A stretch of 64,000 bases of DNA from Balneatrix alpica DSM 16621 (GCF_000619885.1 NZ_KK211041.1:143191-207190); one strand, 5' to 3'; counted from the first letter of the stretch, positions 18,149 to 27,699 are shown. Notes: a model not told the origin generated them from the letters alone. Translations and numbers: made by a program.

Positions 18149-20401
18149 TTAGGCCTGCTGGTTGGCTGGCAGTGGCAGGAGTTCATCTAACGGACAGGGG
18201 CGGGCGTGGAAGTAGCCTTGTTGGTAGTCCACCTCCAGCTCTGCCAGTTTGCGGCTGGTGGCTTCATCTTCGACAAACTCCGCCACCGTGATTTTGCCCA
18301 GTGCCTTGGCGACTCCCTGAACCAGCTTGACCAGTTGCTGATCAACCTGACTGTTGGCGAGATGCTGGATAAAGGCTCCGTCAATCTTGAGGATATGAAC
18401 CGGCAGTGATTTCAGATGACTCATGGAAGACAGCCCGGTACCAAAGTCATCCAGGGCAAAACGGCAGCCACAGGCAGTCAGCACCCGGATGGTATCCAAG
18501 GCTTCTTCGTAGTTACGGATCAGGGCGGTTTCGGTGATTTCGAAACAGAGTTTGCGGGCAATCTCCGGTACCTGCTGCAGACGCTGCTGGATATGGCTGA
18601 TCAGCTCCTGATCACAGAGGCTGAGGCCGGACAGATTGATCGAGCAACAGCTGACCCGTTCCAGCATGCCGGGCTGCTGTAATTTGGTCAGGGTGTGTTC
18701 AAATACCCAATGGTCGAGTTTGGGCGCCAGGCCATAGCGTTCCAGGGTGGGAATAAACTCGCCGGGTGGAATCAAGCTGCCATCTTCTCGCCGCATCCGT
18801 ACCAGCACTTCAAAATAGAGCCCTTGCTCGTCTCCATGAGCCTGAATCGGTTGTGCCCACAGAGTTAAGTCCGGTTGTTTGGGGCTGGCCTTAATGGTTT
18901 GCCCAAAGAGGGTGAGGCGTTCATTTTCCAGTGCGGAATGCACATCGGATAGCCAGTTGAGATCAAGAAACTGCTGTTGAAAACGACGGTCATCGGGGTT
19001 AGCCAAGTAACTACGATTCAGCCCCATATCCTGGGCTACCTGGGCCGCGCTGCTCGCTTCGTGAATTAACTGCCGCAGGCTGACATTGGCATCGAACTGA
19101 GTGCCTCCCAGGGCGAACTGCATCGGAAAGCTGGAGTCCTGCCAATTAAAGCGGAAGCCTTGTAAACGCTGGCGCAGCTCATTCAGTCGCTGCTCTGGCG
19201 CTTGGCAGTCCGGTACGATAATGACCAGTAAGCTGGCACTGACCTGCCCCAGAATATGGCGGCCACCGAGCAAGGGCTTGGTGTAGCGCACCAACTCCTG
19301 TTGCAACTTATCACCCGCAACAAAGCCACAGACGCGATAGATGTTATTCAGTTGCAGGTTGCGTATCGCAATCAACAGATGCTGGCCGGTGGGCAGCTCC
19401 TTTAACTGTTTTTCCAAGCCGCGACGGTTAAAGCAATGGGTAAGGGAATCATGCAGTGCCAGCCATTCTTGATGGGATTGGTCGCGTCGTCGCTCTTGGG
19501 TGTAACTGGAGGTAAACAGCATCAATAAGGATAGGGAGGACAGTACCAGCAACAGGCTGCCGCTTTGCTCGGCACTGACATAGTGCTGACTCAGTTGTTG
19601 GGGGTGATTGTGCAGCAGATGATAGGCAGCACTGGCCAGATTTAGTAGAGAGGCGCTGGCGACACAGCGGGGGCTGAAACGCAGGGCATTCCACAGCAGC
19701 ATGGCAAAGCCAAGAATCACAAAGAGCAGATGGCTCCAGTTGTGGGCAATATCCTTTAACGGGGTGAAGTGATGCAAGACCACACCCAGAACCAGCAGGC
19801 TGAAGAACATCAGCTGCCAGCTGACCAGCTCGCGCCGACTGCCCACTCGTCCAGGCGGTTGGGGGACAGACCAGGTCAGGATGGGGGGCAGCACAAATAA
19901 CAGGCTATAGAGATCGCCCTGAATGGAGCGCAGCCAGAGGTTAAAGAAAGAGTCGGCCCCTATGCTTAAACTTAAAATCAGCGATAAACCTGTGGCATTG
20001 ATCAGGGTGGTGAGGCTGATGGCCAGCAGTAGGCTGACCACGTCTTTGACTCTGGCTAAGTCGGCACGAAAGTGCTGGCGTTGTAACAAATAGGCGCCGA
20101 GGCTGGGGGCAAGCAATGAGTTGGCTGCGAGTAGCGCGGTGAGAGGTAGGCTCGGCATGCCCCCCCACAACCCCTGACTGAACAGGTGTAAGCCGAAGAG
20201 CAAGGGTAACCAGCGCAGACCCAGCAAGTAGACCCCAGCGGTGGCAATGGCCAGTGGGGGCCAAAACAAGCTGGCACCGGCAAAGGTCGGAGCCAGCGCT
20301 AAGCCCAGTCCGTAGCCGCCAATAAACAGCAGGCTCAGAATCAGCCAGGCGAGTGTGCGCTGTTTAGGAGACTGGAGCATACCGCCATAACCACTCCCCA
20401 T
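18149..20401 (-). CDS. MASE1-GGDEF(degenerate)-EAL cyclic-di-GMP phosphodiesterase
   Basis: An approximately 750-residue membrane signalling protein. The N-terminal third holds about eight hydrophobic helices of the MASE1 type. A GGDEF-like domain follows (starts near HDSLTHCFNRRGL), in which the catalytic GGDEF motif is not recognisable. The C-terminal EAL domain keeps the residues needed for activity: EVLVR in place of EALLR, SINLSG, EITET, DDFGTG, LKIDG, AEFVE and the QGYFHARP ending. It is therefore probably a c-di-GMP phosphodiesterase with a non-catalytic GGDEF domain. The start is uncertain: ATG at 20401 was used, but TTG 20434 and ATG 20380 are possible. Confidence 0.85.
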   Translation of the reverse strand: MGSGYGGMLQSPKQRTLAWLILSLLFIGGYGLGLALAPTFAGASLFWPPLAIATAGVYLLGLRWLPLLFGLHLFSQGLWGGMPSLPLTALLAANSLLAPSLGAYLLQRQHFRADLARVKDVVSLLLAISLTTLINATGLSLILSLSIGADSFFNLWLRSIQGDLYSLLFVLPPILTWSVPQPPGRVGSRRELVSWQLMFFSLLVLGVVLHHFTPLKDIAHNWSHLLFVILGFAMLLWNALRFSPRCVASASLLNLASAAYHLLHNHPQQLSQHYVSAEQSGSLLLVLSSLSLLMLFTSSYTQERRRDQSHQEWLALHDSLTHCFNRRGLEKQLKELPTGQHLLIAIRNLQLNNIYRVCGFVAGDKLQQELVRYTKPLLGGRHILGQVSASLLVIIVPDCQAPEQRLNELRQRLQGFRFNWQDSSFPMQFALGGTQFDANVSLRQLIHEASSAAQVAQDMGLNRSYLANPDDRRFQQQFLDLNWLSDVHSALENERLTLFGQTIKASPKQPDLTLWAQPIQAHGDEQGLYFEVLVRMRREDGSLIPPGEFIPTLERYGLAPKLDHWVFEHTLTKLQQPGMLERVSCCSINLSGLSLCDQELISHIQQRLQQVPEIARKLCFEITETALIRNYEEALDTIRVLTACGCRFALDDFGTGLSSMSHLKSLPVHILKIDGAFIQHLANSQVDQQLVKLVQGVAKALGKITVAEFVEDEATSRKLAELEVDYQQGYFHARPCPLDELLPLPANQQA

Positions 20402-20434
20402 GAGCTTTGTATTTGTTGTTTTTGACACGGGCAA

Positions 20435-20793
20435 CCCCAGACAACCGGACCATCAGGGGCGATCCGGTAACGCCAATAACACTATGAACTATATACAAAA
20501 AACCAGTGCACTCGGGGTGACCGGTAGGGCGCTAGTTTGGATTAATCAGCTTAGTAACACAAGTATACAAATAGAGAAGCTTGGTGATCTGCGCTGGCTT
20601 GCTAGCGAGAAGGCACTGGCAAGCAGGTGCAAGAGGTCGATAACAGGCTTCTTGGTGGGCAAGGGGTAACCCGAGTGGGTTAGCCCTGTTACCGCTTCAG
20701 AGCCATAGGCAGGCTAACCTGGATTCCCTAGACTCTGCCCTGTTCATGGGTGTCTGGGTCAGTGCAGGCACCACTGTTAAGCTCATCAGGCTT
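20435..20793. other. Non-coding stretch between the EAL gene and narL
   Basis: About 360 bases without a convincing gene. Short open frames here lack ribosome sites and family features. It contains a GGGTAACCC/GGGTTAGCCC hairpin near 20664-20690 and leads into a plus-strand terminator at 20794-20831, so a small plus-strand RNA is possible. Confidence 0.5.
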
Positions 20794-20831
20794 GCCATAG
20801 GCCACCCCATCCCGGCCTATGGCACTTTTTT
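20794..20831 (+). terminator. Intrinsic terminator on the plus strand
   Basis: Perfect 10-bp stem GCCATAGGCC / GGCCTATGGC, 10-base loop, then AC and six T. The T-run is on the plus strand only, although both flanking genes are on the minus strand. Read from narL the hairpin has no T-run. Confidence 0.75.
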
Positions 20832-20849
20832 CGCTTCTTTCTTGGTTTA

Positions 20850-21509
20850 TTAGTTCAGCCCTTCCTGTACCGCCCACACGGCCACCTCTACCCGCGAGCG
20901 TAAACGCAGCTTTTTCAATAGATGTTTGACGTGGACTTTGACTGTGGCTTCGGTGATATGGAGCTTGCGTGCAATCAGCTTATTCGGCAGACCCTGGGCA
21001 ATCAGTTTGATGATCTGCCGCTCGCGAGGGGTGAGGGAGTCGATATCCGGACGATTGTCTTTGCGGTTACTCTGTAAGGCCTGTGCCAGTAGGGCGGTGA
21101 GCTTTTCGCTAATCACGATTTTGCCGTGGGCGGCCTGGCGCAAATGGGCCAGTAAGTCTTCCGGCTCCATATCCTTGAGCAGGTAACCATCGGCACCGGC
21201 TTTGAGGGCGGCGATCACATCCTCTTCATTATCGGACACAGTAAACACCACAATACGGGAGTCCACCTCCGCCTCGCGCAGGCGGCGAAGGGTCTCTAAG
21301 CCGTTGATTTCCGGCATATTCAAATCGAGTAGGATCAGATCCGGCTCAAGCTCCTGAGCCTTGGCAATCCCCTCCAACGCATGGCTGGCTTCACCAATGA
21401 CTTTAAGCTCGTCATCCAGTTCGATCAGTTGGGTCACCCCTCGGCGTAACAGGGGGTGATCATCAATCAACAGGACGGTGGCAGCGCCGGTGTGTTCTTC
21501 GTTATGCAT
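20850..21509 (-). CDS. narL: Nitrate/nitrite response regulator NarL
   Basis: A 219-residue two-component response regulator. The receiver domain has the acidic pocket LLIDDH, the phosphorylated Asp in LILLDLNMP and the Lys in [10 protein letters not shown]. The C-terminal LuxR-type helix-turn-helix is [20 protein letters not shown]...[17 protein letters not shown], as in E. coli NarL. It is 15 bases after narX, so both are cotranscribed. NarL binds TACYYMT heptamers; such sites are present in the narX-narK intergenic region and before the moco genes. Confidence 0.95.
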   Translation of the reverse strand: MHNEEHTGAATVLLIDDHPLLRRGVTQLIELDDELKVIGEASHALEGIAKAQELEPDLILLDLNMPEINGLETLRRLREAEVDSRIVVFTVSDNEEDVIAALKAGADGYLLKDMEPEDLLAHLRQAAHGKIVISEKLTALLAQALQSNRKDNRPDIDSLTPRERQIIKLIAQGLPNKLIARKLHITEATVKVHVKHLLKKLRLRSRVEVAVWAVQEGLN

Positions 21510-21524
21510 AGTGGTTCCCTACGG

Positions 21525-23393
21525 TTAGCCTCGGTATATGAGGCTACGTTGCGGACTGAATTCGAGGCTGACCCGTACTCCGCCACCTTCGCGGTTGGCG
21601 ACATGCAGCTGTCCGTGCAGGGTGTTGGTGCGATCACGCATGATCACCAGCCCATAATGGTTGGTCAGGTCTTTGCCTGCTGGCAGCCCCTGACCATCGT
21701 CATCGATATAAACCAGGATGCGATCCTCTTCATCCTGCACACTGACTTTAGCCCAGTTGGCGCGGGCATGTTTGACCACATTGGCGAGCGCTTCCCGCAC
21801 AATTTGCAGGACGTGAATCTCCTCATTGGGGTTTAGCGCCAGACGACCCAGGCCGTATTCCAGCTCGACCTCAAAGTCCAGCCGTTCCGAAAACTCCCGC
21901 ACTGTGCTCTGGAGCGCAGGCTCCAGACCCGGTTCGTCCAGCTTGAGGCGGAAGGTAGTGAGGAGCTCACGTAGTTGGCGATAGGCGTTGTTTAAACCTT
22001 CACGTAGTTCATCAACAACGGCATCCAGCTTGTCTTTACCACTGTCCTTGCTGAGCAGGATATGGAGACGTGATACCTGCATTTTCAGGTATGACAGTGA
22101 CTGGGCCAGCGAGTCGTGTAGTTCACGGGCGATGACGGCCCGCTCTTCCATTAGCGAGAGCTGCTGCTGTTGCTCGGTTTTGACTTCCAGTAACAGGGCA
22201 CGACTTAGATGGTCGGCAATGGTTTCCAAGAGTTTGATGGTGTTGTCGTTGGGGCTGAGGTGAGGGGGGTATTCTGCGCAGATTTCTCCAAAGCTGTAGT
22301 CCTTACTCTGCACCGGCAGCATGATGGCTTTTTGTCCTGGCATGGGTTGGCGGTGTGGGGTCATGCAGTCAAAACACTGATCATCGTGGCAATAGACTGG
22401 TCGCTCCTGTAACGAGGTGGTGACCTGCCGATAAGGGCGCTGGGAGTCTGGGTCGCGCAGTGTCACGCTGATCGGGCTAAAGGGGGTGACCTCCTCCAGG
22501 CGTTTGAGCACCGGGATTAAACGGCGGCATAGGTCATCACTGGAGTTAAAGTGTTGGCTGGTTTCATACAGCAGGCGTAGAGCATCATTGCTTTGCTGTA
22601 ATTGAGCGGTCTTTCGCTCTACCCGTTGTTCCAGATCGCTGTAGATTTTTTGCAGCTCGGTGGCCATCTGGTTAAAGGTTTCGCTCAGTAACCCCAGCTC
22701 ATCATCATTACTATAACTGGAGCGTTGCTTGAAATTGCCTCGGCTGGCCTCCCTCGCCATGCCAACCAGTTCCCGTAGCGGGGTGATCACGTTATTGCTG
22801 ATATCAAACATGGCGATAAAGATGATCACCACTGTCATAAACAGGCTGATGCCCTGTACCAGACTCAAGAGTTTGATCTTGGCCTCAGTGCTTTGCTCCA
22901 GCTGATGCACCATCAAGTCCACCTGCTCGACGAAGGCATCCAGTTCCGCTAGCCAGGCAGGGGGGGTGTCTGCAGCGGCAATGGTGGCTGTATCAATGGC
23001 CGTTGTGGCAAAAAGCTGGGGGGCGAGTTGCTCACGCCAAAGACTCAGAATGAGCTGATACTGACGGTTGAGCTCGTGCTCTGCGGCAGAGGGTATGACC
23101 GAGGCCAGGTTGGCATGCTCTAGCCTTGCTTGCATGGCTTGTAAGCGCTGCTGTAATTGCGCTTGGGAGGCGGCAGTCGGGGCCTGGCTATGGAGTACCA
23201 GATCTTTGCCAATGCGATAGGACTGCATGCGCAGGGAGCCGGCAATATTTATCCCGGTCGCGGTGCCACGGGTGCTTTCCGCCACAATCACGGAACCAAG
23301 CATGCTGACCAAGGCCATCAGGCTGATGGCAAACATGGCCGAGCCTAAACGGGCCACAATGGATTTACGCAGGGATTTTAGCGGGATTGGCAT
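21525..23393 (-). CDS. narX: Nitrate/nitrite sensor histidine kinase NarX
   Basis: A 622-residue membrane kinase. It has an N-terminal helix, a periplasmic domain beginning with the conserved ligand-binding P-box (GINIAGSLRMQSYRI, residues ~47-61), a second helix near 165-185, HAMP, a central module with a Cys cluster (C-x4-C-x2-C), and the HisKA_3 box VIARELHDSLAQSLSYLK (His phospho-acceptor). A HATPase_c domain ends with VSLEFSP. It senses periplasmic nitrate and nitrite and phosphorylates NarL. It is divergent from narK1-narK2. Confidence 0.95.
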   Translation of the reverse strand: MPIPLKSLRKSIVARLGSAMFAISLMALVSMLGSVIVAESTRGTATGINIAGSLRMQSYRIGKDLVLHSQAPTAASQAQLQQRLQAMQARLEHANLASVIPSAAEHELNRQYQLILSLWREQLAPQLFATTAIDTATIAAADTPPAWLAELDAFVEQVDLMVHQLEQSTEAKIKLLSLVQGISLFMTVVIIFIAMFDISNNVITPLRELVGMAREASRGNFKQRSSYSNDDELGLLSETFNQMATELQKIYSDLEQRVERKTAQLQQSNDALRLLYETSQHFNSSDDLCRRLIPVLKRLEEVTPFSPISVTLRDPDSQRPYRQVTTSLQERPVYCHDDQCFDCMTPHRQPMPGQKAIMLPVQSKDYSFGEICAEYPPHLSPNDNTIKLLETIADHLSRALLLEVKTEQQQQLSLMEERAVIARELHDSLAQSLSYLKMQVSRLHILLSKDSGKDKLDAVVDELREGLNNAYRQLRELLTTFRLKLDEPGLEPALQSTVREFSERLDFEVELEYGLGRLALNPNEEIHVLQIVREALANVVKHARANWAKVSVQDEEDRILVYIDDDGQGLPAGKDLTNHYGLVIMRDRTNTLHGQLHVANREGGGVRVSLEFSPQRSLIYRG

Positions 23394-23496
23394 GAGCTAC
23401 TCACAAAGAGCGGTAATAGGGGTAGTTTTACCGCCTTGGTTTCGATAACCCCAGAAATTATCAGGCAAAACAGGCCTTTACAAAGGGCATAAGAGC

Positions 23497-23520
23497 TACC
23501 CCTTCAGGGGTATAGGGGTA
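23497..23520. promoter_or_regulatory. NarL/NarP 7-2-7 binding site plus an extra heptamer
   Basis: TACCCCT-TC-AGGGGTA (23497-23512) is a perfect inverted pair of NarL heptamers (TACYYMT) with 2-base spacing, the high-affinity NarL/NarP arrangement. A third heptamer, AGGGGTA, follows at 23514-23520, and another lies at 23418-23424. They sit upstream of the FNR-type box and the narK1 start. Confidence 0.85.
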
Positions 23521-23549
23521 AAAGCCTAGCAATTTCAGCCATTTAGAAG

Positions 23550-23563
23550 TTGATTTGAGTCAA
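23550..23563. promoter_or_regulatory. FNR/ANR/DNR-type box upstream of narK1
   Basis: TTGATTTGAGTCAA matches TTGAT-N4-ATCAA at 9 of 10 defined positions. Its centre is 65 bases before the narK1 ATG, which leaves room for a promoter activated from about -41.5. With the NarL site it predicts induction by anoxia plus nitrate. Confidence 0.82.
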
Positions 23564-23621
23564 CTTTGCACCTGCCCGGCAGGCGTAGCTTGAGCACATT
23601 CCCGTGCTTTGCAGGTGCGCC

Positions 23622-24953
23622 ATGACCCTCAATGACACCCAACATCAAAGTTCTGCCTTGCTGATGAGCACCCTCGCTTTTGTGGTGTGCTTTGCGGTAT
23701 GGACCTTGTTGGCGGTGATTGGGGTGCAGATTCGCTCGGAGTTGCAACTCAGTGAAACGGAGTTTGGTCTGCTGCTTGCCAGTCCCATGTTGTCAGGGGC
23801 GCTGGCCCGTTTACCGGTAGGGATTCTGGTCGAGCGCATAGGCGGCAGGGCACTGATGCCTGTAGTGATGTTACTGGTGGCGATGCCGGTTTACTTCCTG
23901 AGCAAAGCACAGAGCTACCAGCAATTCCTGCTTGCTGGCTTTTTACTGGGCCTGGCGGGCAGCACCTTTGCGGTGGGGATTCACTATGTGTCCGCCTGGT
24001 TTGGTCCAGCACACCAGGGCCTGGTAATGGGCATCTTTGGTGCCGGTACCCTGGGGGCGGCGATCACCAACTTAATCGCCCCCCTGATTATGTTTGCTTA
24101 CGGCTGGCGCATGGTGCCGGAGGTGTTTGCCTTGGGCCTGTTGGTGATTGCTCTGCTGTTTTGGCTGGTCACCAGTGAAGACCCCTTTACCGAGGGAATG
24201 AGTCGTGAGCGTCAGCCCAGTCTCAAGGAGCAATGCCTGCCCCTGGCGGATATGCGGGTATGGCGTTTTGGCCTCTATTACTTCTTCTGTTTGGGTGGTT
24301 ATGTCGCCCTGGCCCTGTGGTTGCCGGGTTATTTGGTTTCTCATTATGAGCTGGATTTGCAAACCGCCTCTTTCTACACCCTGATCTTCACCCTGCCTGG
24401 GGCGCTAATGCGTATTCTCGGCGGTTGGCTGGCCGATAAGGTTGGCGCCCGCCAAGTCAACTGGACTGTGTTTTGGGTGGCTTTGGTTTGCCTGTTCTTC
24501 CTCTCCTATCCCCCCACCACTATGACCATCCACGGGATTAACACTGAAGTCAGCATCACCTTGGTGATGCCACTGTGGCTGTTTATGGCGCTGATTCTAG
24601 TGGTGGGGATGGTTCTGGGCCTGGGTCAGGCCAGTGTGTACCGAATTATTTATGACTACTACCCCGAGCGGATGGGCGTAGTGGGCGGTGCCGTCGGCGT
24701 ATTTGGCGGTATTGGTGGTTTCCTGTTGCCAGTGCTGTTTGGTCTGGCGGCGGATTGGGTGGGGGTACGCAGCTCCTGCTTCATGTTGATGTATGGTCTG
24801 CTGGCGCTATGCATGGTGGTGATGTACTACGGCATACGCTGGGAAGAGCGCAGTCAACGGTGGCAGGACGCGGTAGCCAACAATTTTCTCTGGCTGGACG
24901 AGCGCACAAGCGGTTGGTCGGGTCAGGGTGGTTCGAGCGAACGTCAGGAGTAA
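23622..24953 (+). CDS. narK1: Nitrate transporter, NarK1 type (nitrate/proton symporter-like)
   Basis: A 443-residue major facilitator protein with about 12 helices and the nitrate/nitrite porter pattern (FAVWTLLAVIGVQIRSEL, then GLAGSTFAVGIHYVSAWF, the nitrate signature region). It belongs with the type I NarK branch. Three bases before the next gene, a type II NarK, it reproduces the NarK1-NarK2 pair that is fused in some denitrifiers. The ATG at 23622 was preferred because AGG lies 7 bases upstream. It imports nitrate for respiration. Confidence 0.88.
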   Translation: MTLNDTQHQSSALLMSTLAFVVCFAVWTLLAVIGVQIRSELQLSETEFGLLLASPMLSGALARLPVGILVERIGGRALMPVVMLLVAMPVYFLSKAQSYQQFLLAGFLLGLAGSTFAVGIHYVSAWFGPAHQGLVMGIFGAGTLGAAITNLIAPLIMFAYGWRMVPEVFALGLLVIALLFWLVTSEDPFTEGMSRERQPSLKEQCLPLADMRVWRFGLYYFFCLGGYVALALWLPGYLVSHYELDLQTASFYTLIFTLPGALMRILGGWLADKVGARQVNWTVFWVALVCLFFLSYPPTTMTIHGINTEVSITLVMPLWLFMALILVVGMVLGLGQASVYRIIYDYYPERMGVVGGAVGVFGGIGGFLLPVLFGLAADWVGVRSSCFMLMYGLLALCMVVMYYGIRWEERSQRWQDAVANNFLWLDERTSGWSGQGGSSERQE

Positions 24954-24956
24954 CCT

Positions 24957-26363
24957 ATGTCTTCTACCATGATGACCAAGCCAGCCCAGGAAGGGCATGT
25001 GCTGCACGATTGGCGCCCGGAGGATGCCCAGTTTTGGGAGGCGCAGGGCCGCAAGATTGCTCAGCGTAATCTGTGGATTTCGATTCCCTGTCTGTTGTTG
25101 GCTTTCGCCGTGTGGATGGTGTGGTCAGCGGTGGTGGTAAAAATGGAGGCCATCGGCTTTCAATTTACCGTTGGTGAGAAGTTCTGGCTGGTGGCACTGC
25201 CTGGTTTGACTGGGGCAACCTTGCGGATTTTCTATTCCTTTATGGTGCCGATTTTTGGTGGCCGTCTGTGGACCACCCTCAGCACTCTGTCACTCGCTAT
25301 TCCGGCCTTCTGGATGGGATTGGCAGTACAGAATCCGGATACCCCCTATTGGCAGTTCGTTGTGATTGCGCTGCTGTGCGGCTTTGGTGGTGGTAACTTC
25401 GCCTCCTCTATGGCCAACATCTCCTTCTTTTTCCCCAAAGCTCAACAGGGTACTGCCCTGGGATTGAATGCCGGTCTCGGTAACCTCGGTGTGTCCACCA
25501 TGCAGTTCATGGTGCCGCTGGTGATTACTGCCGGTATCTTCGGCGCCTTTGGTGGTGAACCTCAGACCCTGAGTAGCGGTGCACAGATCTGGTTGCAAAA
25601 CGCCGGCTTTATTTGGGTGCCCTTTATTTTGATCTTCGCGGTAGCGGCCTGGTTTGGCATGAATGACCTTTCCAGCGCTAATGCTTCCTTTAAAGAGCAG
25701 GCGGTGATCTTCAAGCGTAAACACAACTGGATTATGACCTGGTTGTATATCGCTACCTTCGGCTCCTTTATCGGCTATGCCGCAGGCTTCCCGATGTTGA
25801 TGAAAACCCAGTTTCCGGATGTAGACGTACTCAAGTTTGCTTGGCTTGGCCCGTTCGTAGGTGCTCTGATTCGCCCTGTGGGTGGCTGGATGTCGGATAA
25901 ACTGGGCGGTGCCCGAGTGACTTTCTGGAACTTTGTGGTGATGGCCGCCGCTGTCTTTGGGGTGCTGGCCTTCCTGCCAAGCAACGGTGAAGGTGGTAAC
26001 TTCGTCGGCTTCTTCCTGATGTTTATGCTGCTGTTTGTGACCACTGGGATTGGTAACGGCTCTACCTTCCGCATGATTCCGATTATCTTCCGCACCGAGC
26101 GCAGCCGTGAAGCGGCTGGTAAAGGTGAGGCTGCCATGGCTCAGGCGATGAAAGATGCCGGTAAAGAGTCTGCCGCGGTACTGGGCTTTACCTCCGCGAT
26201 TGCTGCCTACGGCGCCTTCTTTATTCCCAAATCTTACGGTACTTCTATTGCCATGACTGGTGGCCCTGAAGCCGCTTTCTACGCCTTTATCGCCTACTAC
26301 GTAGTGTGCATCTTCGTCACTTGGTGGTGGTATGGCCGTAAAAATGCCGAGGTGCCCTGCTAA
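24957..26363 (+). CDS. narK2: Nitrate/nitrite antiporter, NarK2 type
   Basis: A 468-residue major facilitator protein close to E. coli NarK/NarU: WRPEDAQFWEAQGRKIAQRNLWISIPCLLLAFAVWMVWS at the start, the nitrate signature GFGGGNFASSMANISFFFPK and GLNAGLGNLGVS, and about 12 helices. It probably exchanges external nitrate for internal nitrite. It has its own CAGGAG ribosome site and is cotranscribed with narK1. In many relatives narGHJI follows; here a terminator and a deaminase gene follow instead. Confidence 0.92.
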   Translation: MSSTMMTKPAQEGHVLHDWRPEDAQFWEAQGRKIAQRNLWISIPCLLLAFAVWMVWSAVVVKMEAIGFQFTVGEKFWLVALPGLTGATLRIFYSFMVPIFGGRLWTTLSTLSLAIPAFWMGLAVQNPDTPYWQFVVIALLCGFGGGNFASSMANISFFFPKAQQGTALGLNAGLGNLGVSTMQFMVPLVITAGIFGAFGGEPQTLSSGAQIWLQNAGFIWVPFILIFAVAAWFGMNDLSSANASFKEQAVIFKRKHNWIMTWLYIATFGSFIGYAAGFPMLMKTQFPDVDVLKFAWLGPFVGALIRPVGGWMSDKLGGARVTFWNFVVMAAAVFGVLAFLPSNGEGGNFVGFFLMFMLLFVTTGIGNGSTFRMIPIIFRTERSREAAGKGEAAMAQAMKDAGKESAAVLGFTSAIAAYGAFFIPKSYGTSIAMTGGPEAAFYAFIAYYVVCIFVTWWWYGRKNAEVPC

Positions 26364-26393
26364 GCCTTAACTATTCAGCATATTAGATTAGAG

Positions 26394-26427
26394 CTACGCC
26401 AGGCGCTTGCCTGGCGTAGTTGTTTTT
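26394..26427 (+). terminator. Rho-independent terminator after narK2
   Basis: Perfect 11-bp stem CTACGCCAGGC / GCCTGGCGTAG with loop GCTT, followed by TTGTTTTTG. It ends the narK1-narK2 transcript. Confidence 0.9.
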
Positions 26428-26480
26428 GACAGTCACGTCAGGAATGCCATTATGTAAAAAAGTGAACAGGAGCCGTAGAG

Positions 26481-27494
26481 ATGGAACGCTTTATCCAGGG
26501 CTTGCCCAAAGCAGAGCTGCATTTGCATATTGAGGGTTCGTTGGAGCCGGAGATGCTGTTTAGCTTGGCGGAGCGCAATGGTGTGCAGTTGCCCTATGCC
26601 TCGGTGGAGGAGGTACGTCAGGCTTATCAGTTCAGTAATCTGCAATCCTTTCTCGATATTTATTACCAAGGTGCTCAGGTGTTGCTGCAGGAGCAGGATT
26701 TTTATGACCTGATGATGGCTTACCTGCGGCGCTGCCATGATGAGCGTGTGATTCATGCGGAGATTTTTTTTGATCCGCAAACCCATACCGAGCGAGGCGT
26801 CGAGTTCGCCACGGTGATCAATGGCCTGCAGCGGGCCATTGTCGATGCCGAGGCAGAGTGGGGGATGTCCGCTAAATTAATAATGTGTTTTCTGCGTCAC
26901 TTAAGTGCTGAGTCGGCTATGGCCACGCTGGAGCAGGCATTACCTTTTAAAGACTGGATTTTAGGCGTGGGGCTGGACTCCTCTGAGCTTGGCCATCCGC
27001 CGAGTAAGTTTATTGAGGTGTTTGCCCGTGCTAAGGCAGAAGGCTGGCATCGGGTTGCCCATGCCGGGGAAGAGGGGCCGCCTGCCTATATTTATGAGGC
27101 ATTGGATTTACTCCAGGTTGAGCGCATTGACCATGGCGTGCGGGCCATGGAAGACCCTTTATTGATGCAGCGCTTAGCACAAACCCGTATGCCCTTGACG
27201 GTATGTCCTTTGTCTAACGTTAAACTCAAGGTGTTTGAGCGGATGGAGGATCATAACCTGCGAGATCTACTAAAGCAGGGAGTCGCCGTCACGCTGAATG
27301 CTGATGATCCGGCCTACTTTGGTGGTTATCTCAATCAGAATTTTATTGCTGCCTGGCAGGCACTCAATTTAACTGAAGAGGAGCTGGTGGAGTTAGCCCG
27401 TAATAGTTTCCTCGCTTCTTTTATTAGTGATGAGCGCAAACGCAGTTTTATTGCCCGCCTTGAGACCTACGCCCAGGCTGCCCCTGCTCAATAA
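26481..27494 (+). CDS. Adenine deaminase (adenosine deaminase-family)
   Basis: A 337-residue metal-dependent deaminase: HLHIEGS (metal His14/His16), AHAGEEG with catalytic Glu, IDHGVRA, and [11 protein letters not shown] (metal Asp). It is often annotated as adenosine deaminase. The [11 protein letters not shown] and [15 protein letters not shown] segments fit the Aah1-like branch that acts on free adenine (adenine to hypoxanthine), so adenine deaminase is preferred; adenosine cannot be excluded. It has its own ribosome site (CAGGAG) and a terminator, so it is a single unit. Confidence 0.82.
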   Translation: MERFIQGLPKAELHLHIEGSLEPEMLFSLAERNGVQLPYASVEEVRQAYQFSNLQSFLDIYYQGAQVLLQEQDFYDLMMAYLRRCHDERVIHAEIFFDPQTHTERGVEFATVINGLQRAIVDAEAEWGMSAKLIMCFLRHLSAESAMATLEQALPFKDWILGVGLDSSELGHPPSKFIEVFARAKAEGWHRVAHAGEEGPPAYIYEALDLLQVERIDHGVRAMEDPLLMQRLAQTRMPLTVCPLSNVKLKVFERMEDHNLRDLLKQGVAVTLNADDPAYFGGYLNQNFIAAWQALNLTEEELVELARNSFLASFISDERKRSFIARLETYAQAAPAQ

Positions 27495-27505
27495 GGGAGC
27501 CTGAC

Positions 27506-27540
27506 AACCCAGTGTACGCTCAGTTGGTACACTGGGTTTT
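27506..27540 (+). terminator. Rho-independent terminator after the deaminase
   Basis: Stem AACCCAGTGTAC / GTACACTGGGTT (12 bp), 9-base loop, followed by TT and CT. Confidence 0.85.
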
Positions 27541-27684
27541 CTGTCACAGCGTTAGCCTTACAGCGCTTTTAGATGGCTAATGTTGTTCAATTTCAATGGT
27601 TTAAGTGAGTTTGGCATTAATGCCAACATGTTGTTCTATAAATGGAACAATTTTGCCTTGTATTGTTGTTGTTAATTGTCTATT

Positions 27685-27699
27685 TTGACGAAGCGTCAA
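27685..27699. promoter_or_regulatory. TetR operator upstream of its own gene
   Basis: TTGACGAAGCGTCAA is a perfect palindrome around a 3-base centre, 15 bases before the TetR start. The same TGACG-N3-CGTCA core recurs at 28497-28509 before the RND gene, which argues for one shared regulator. Confidence 0.75.

Noticed and set aside
20400-20669. 89-codon plus-strand frame at the start of the EAL-narL gap
   Set aside because: No ribosome site, overlaps the EAL gene start region and has no protein-like pattern.
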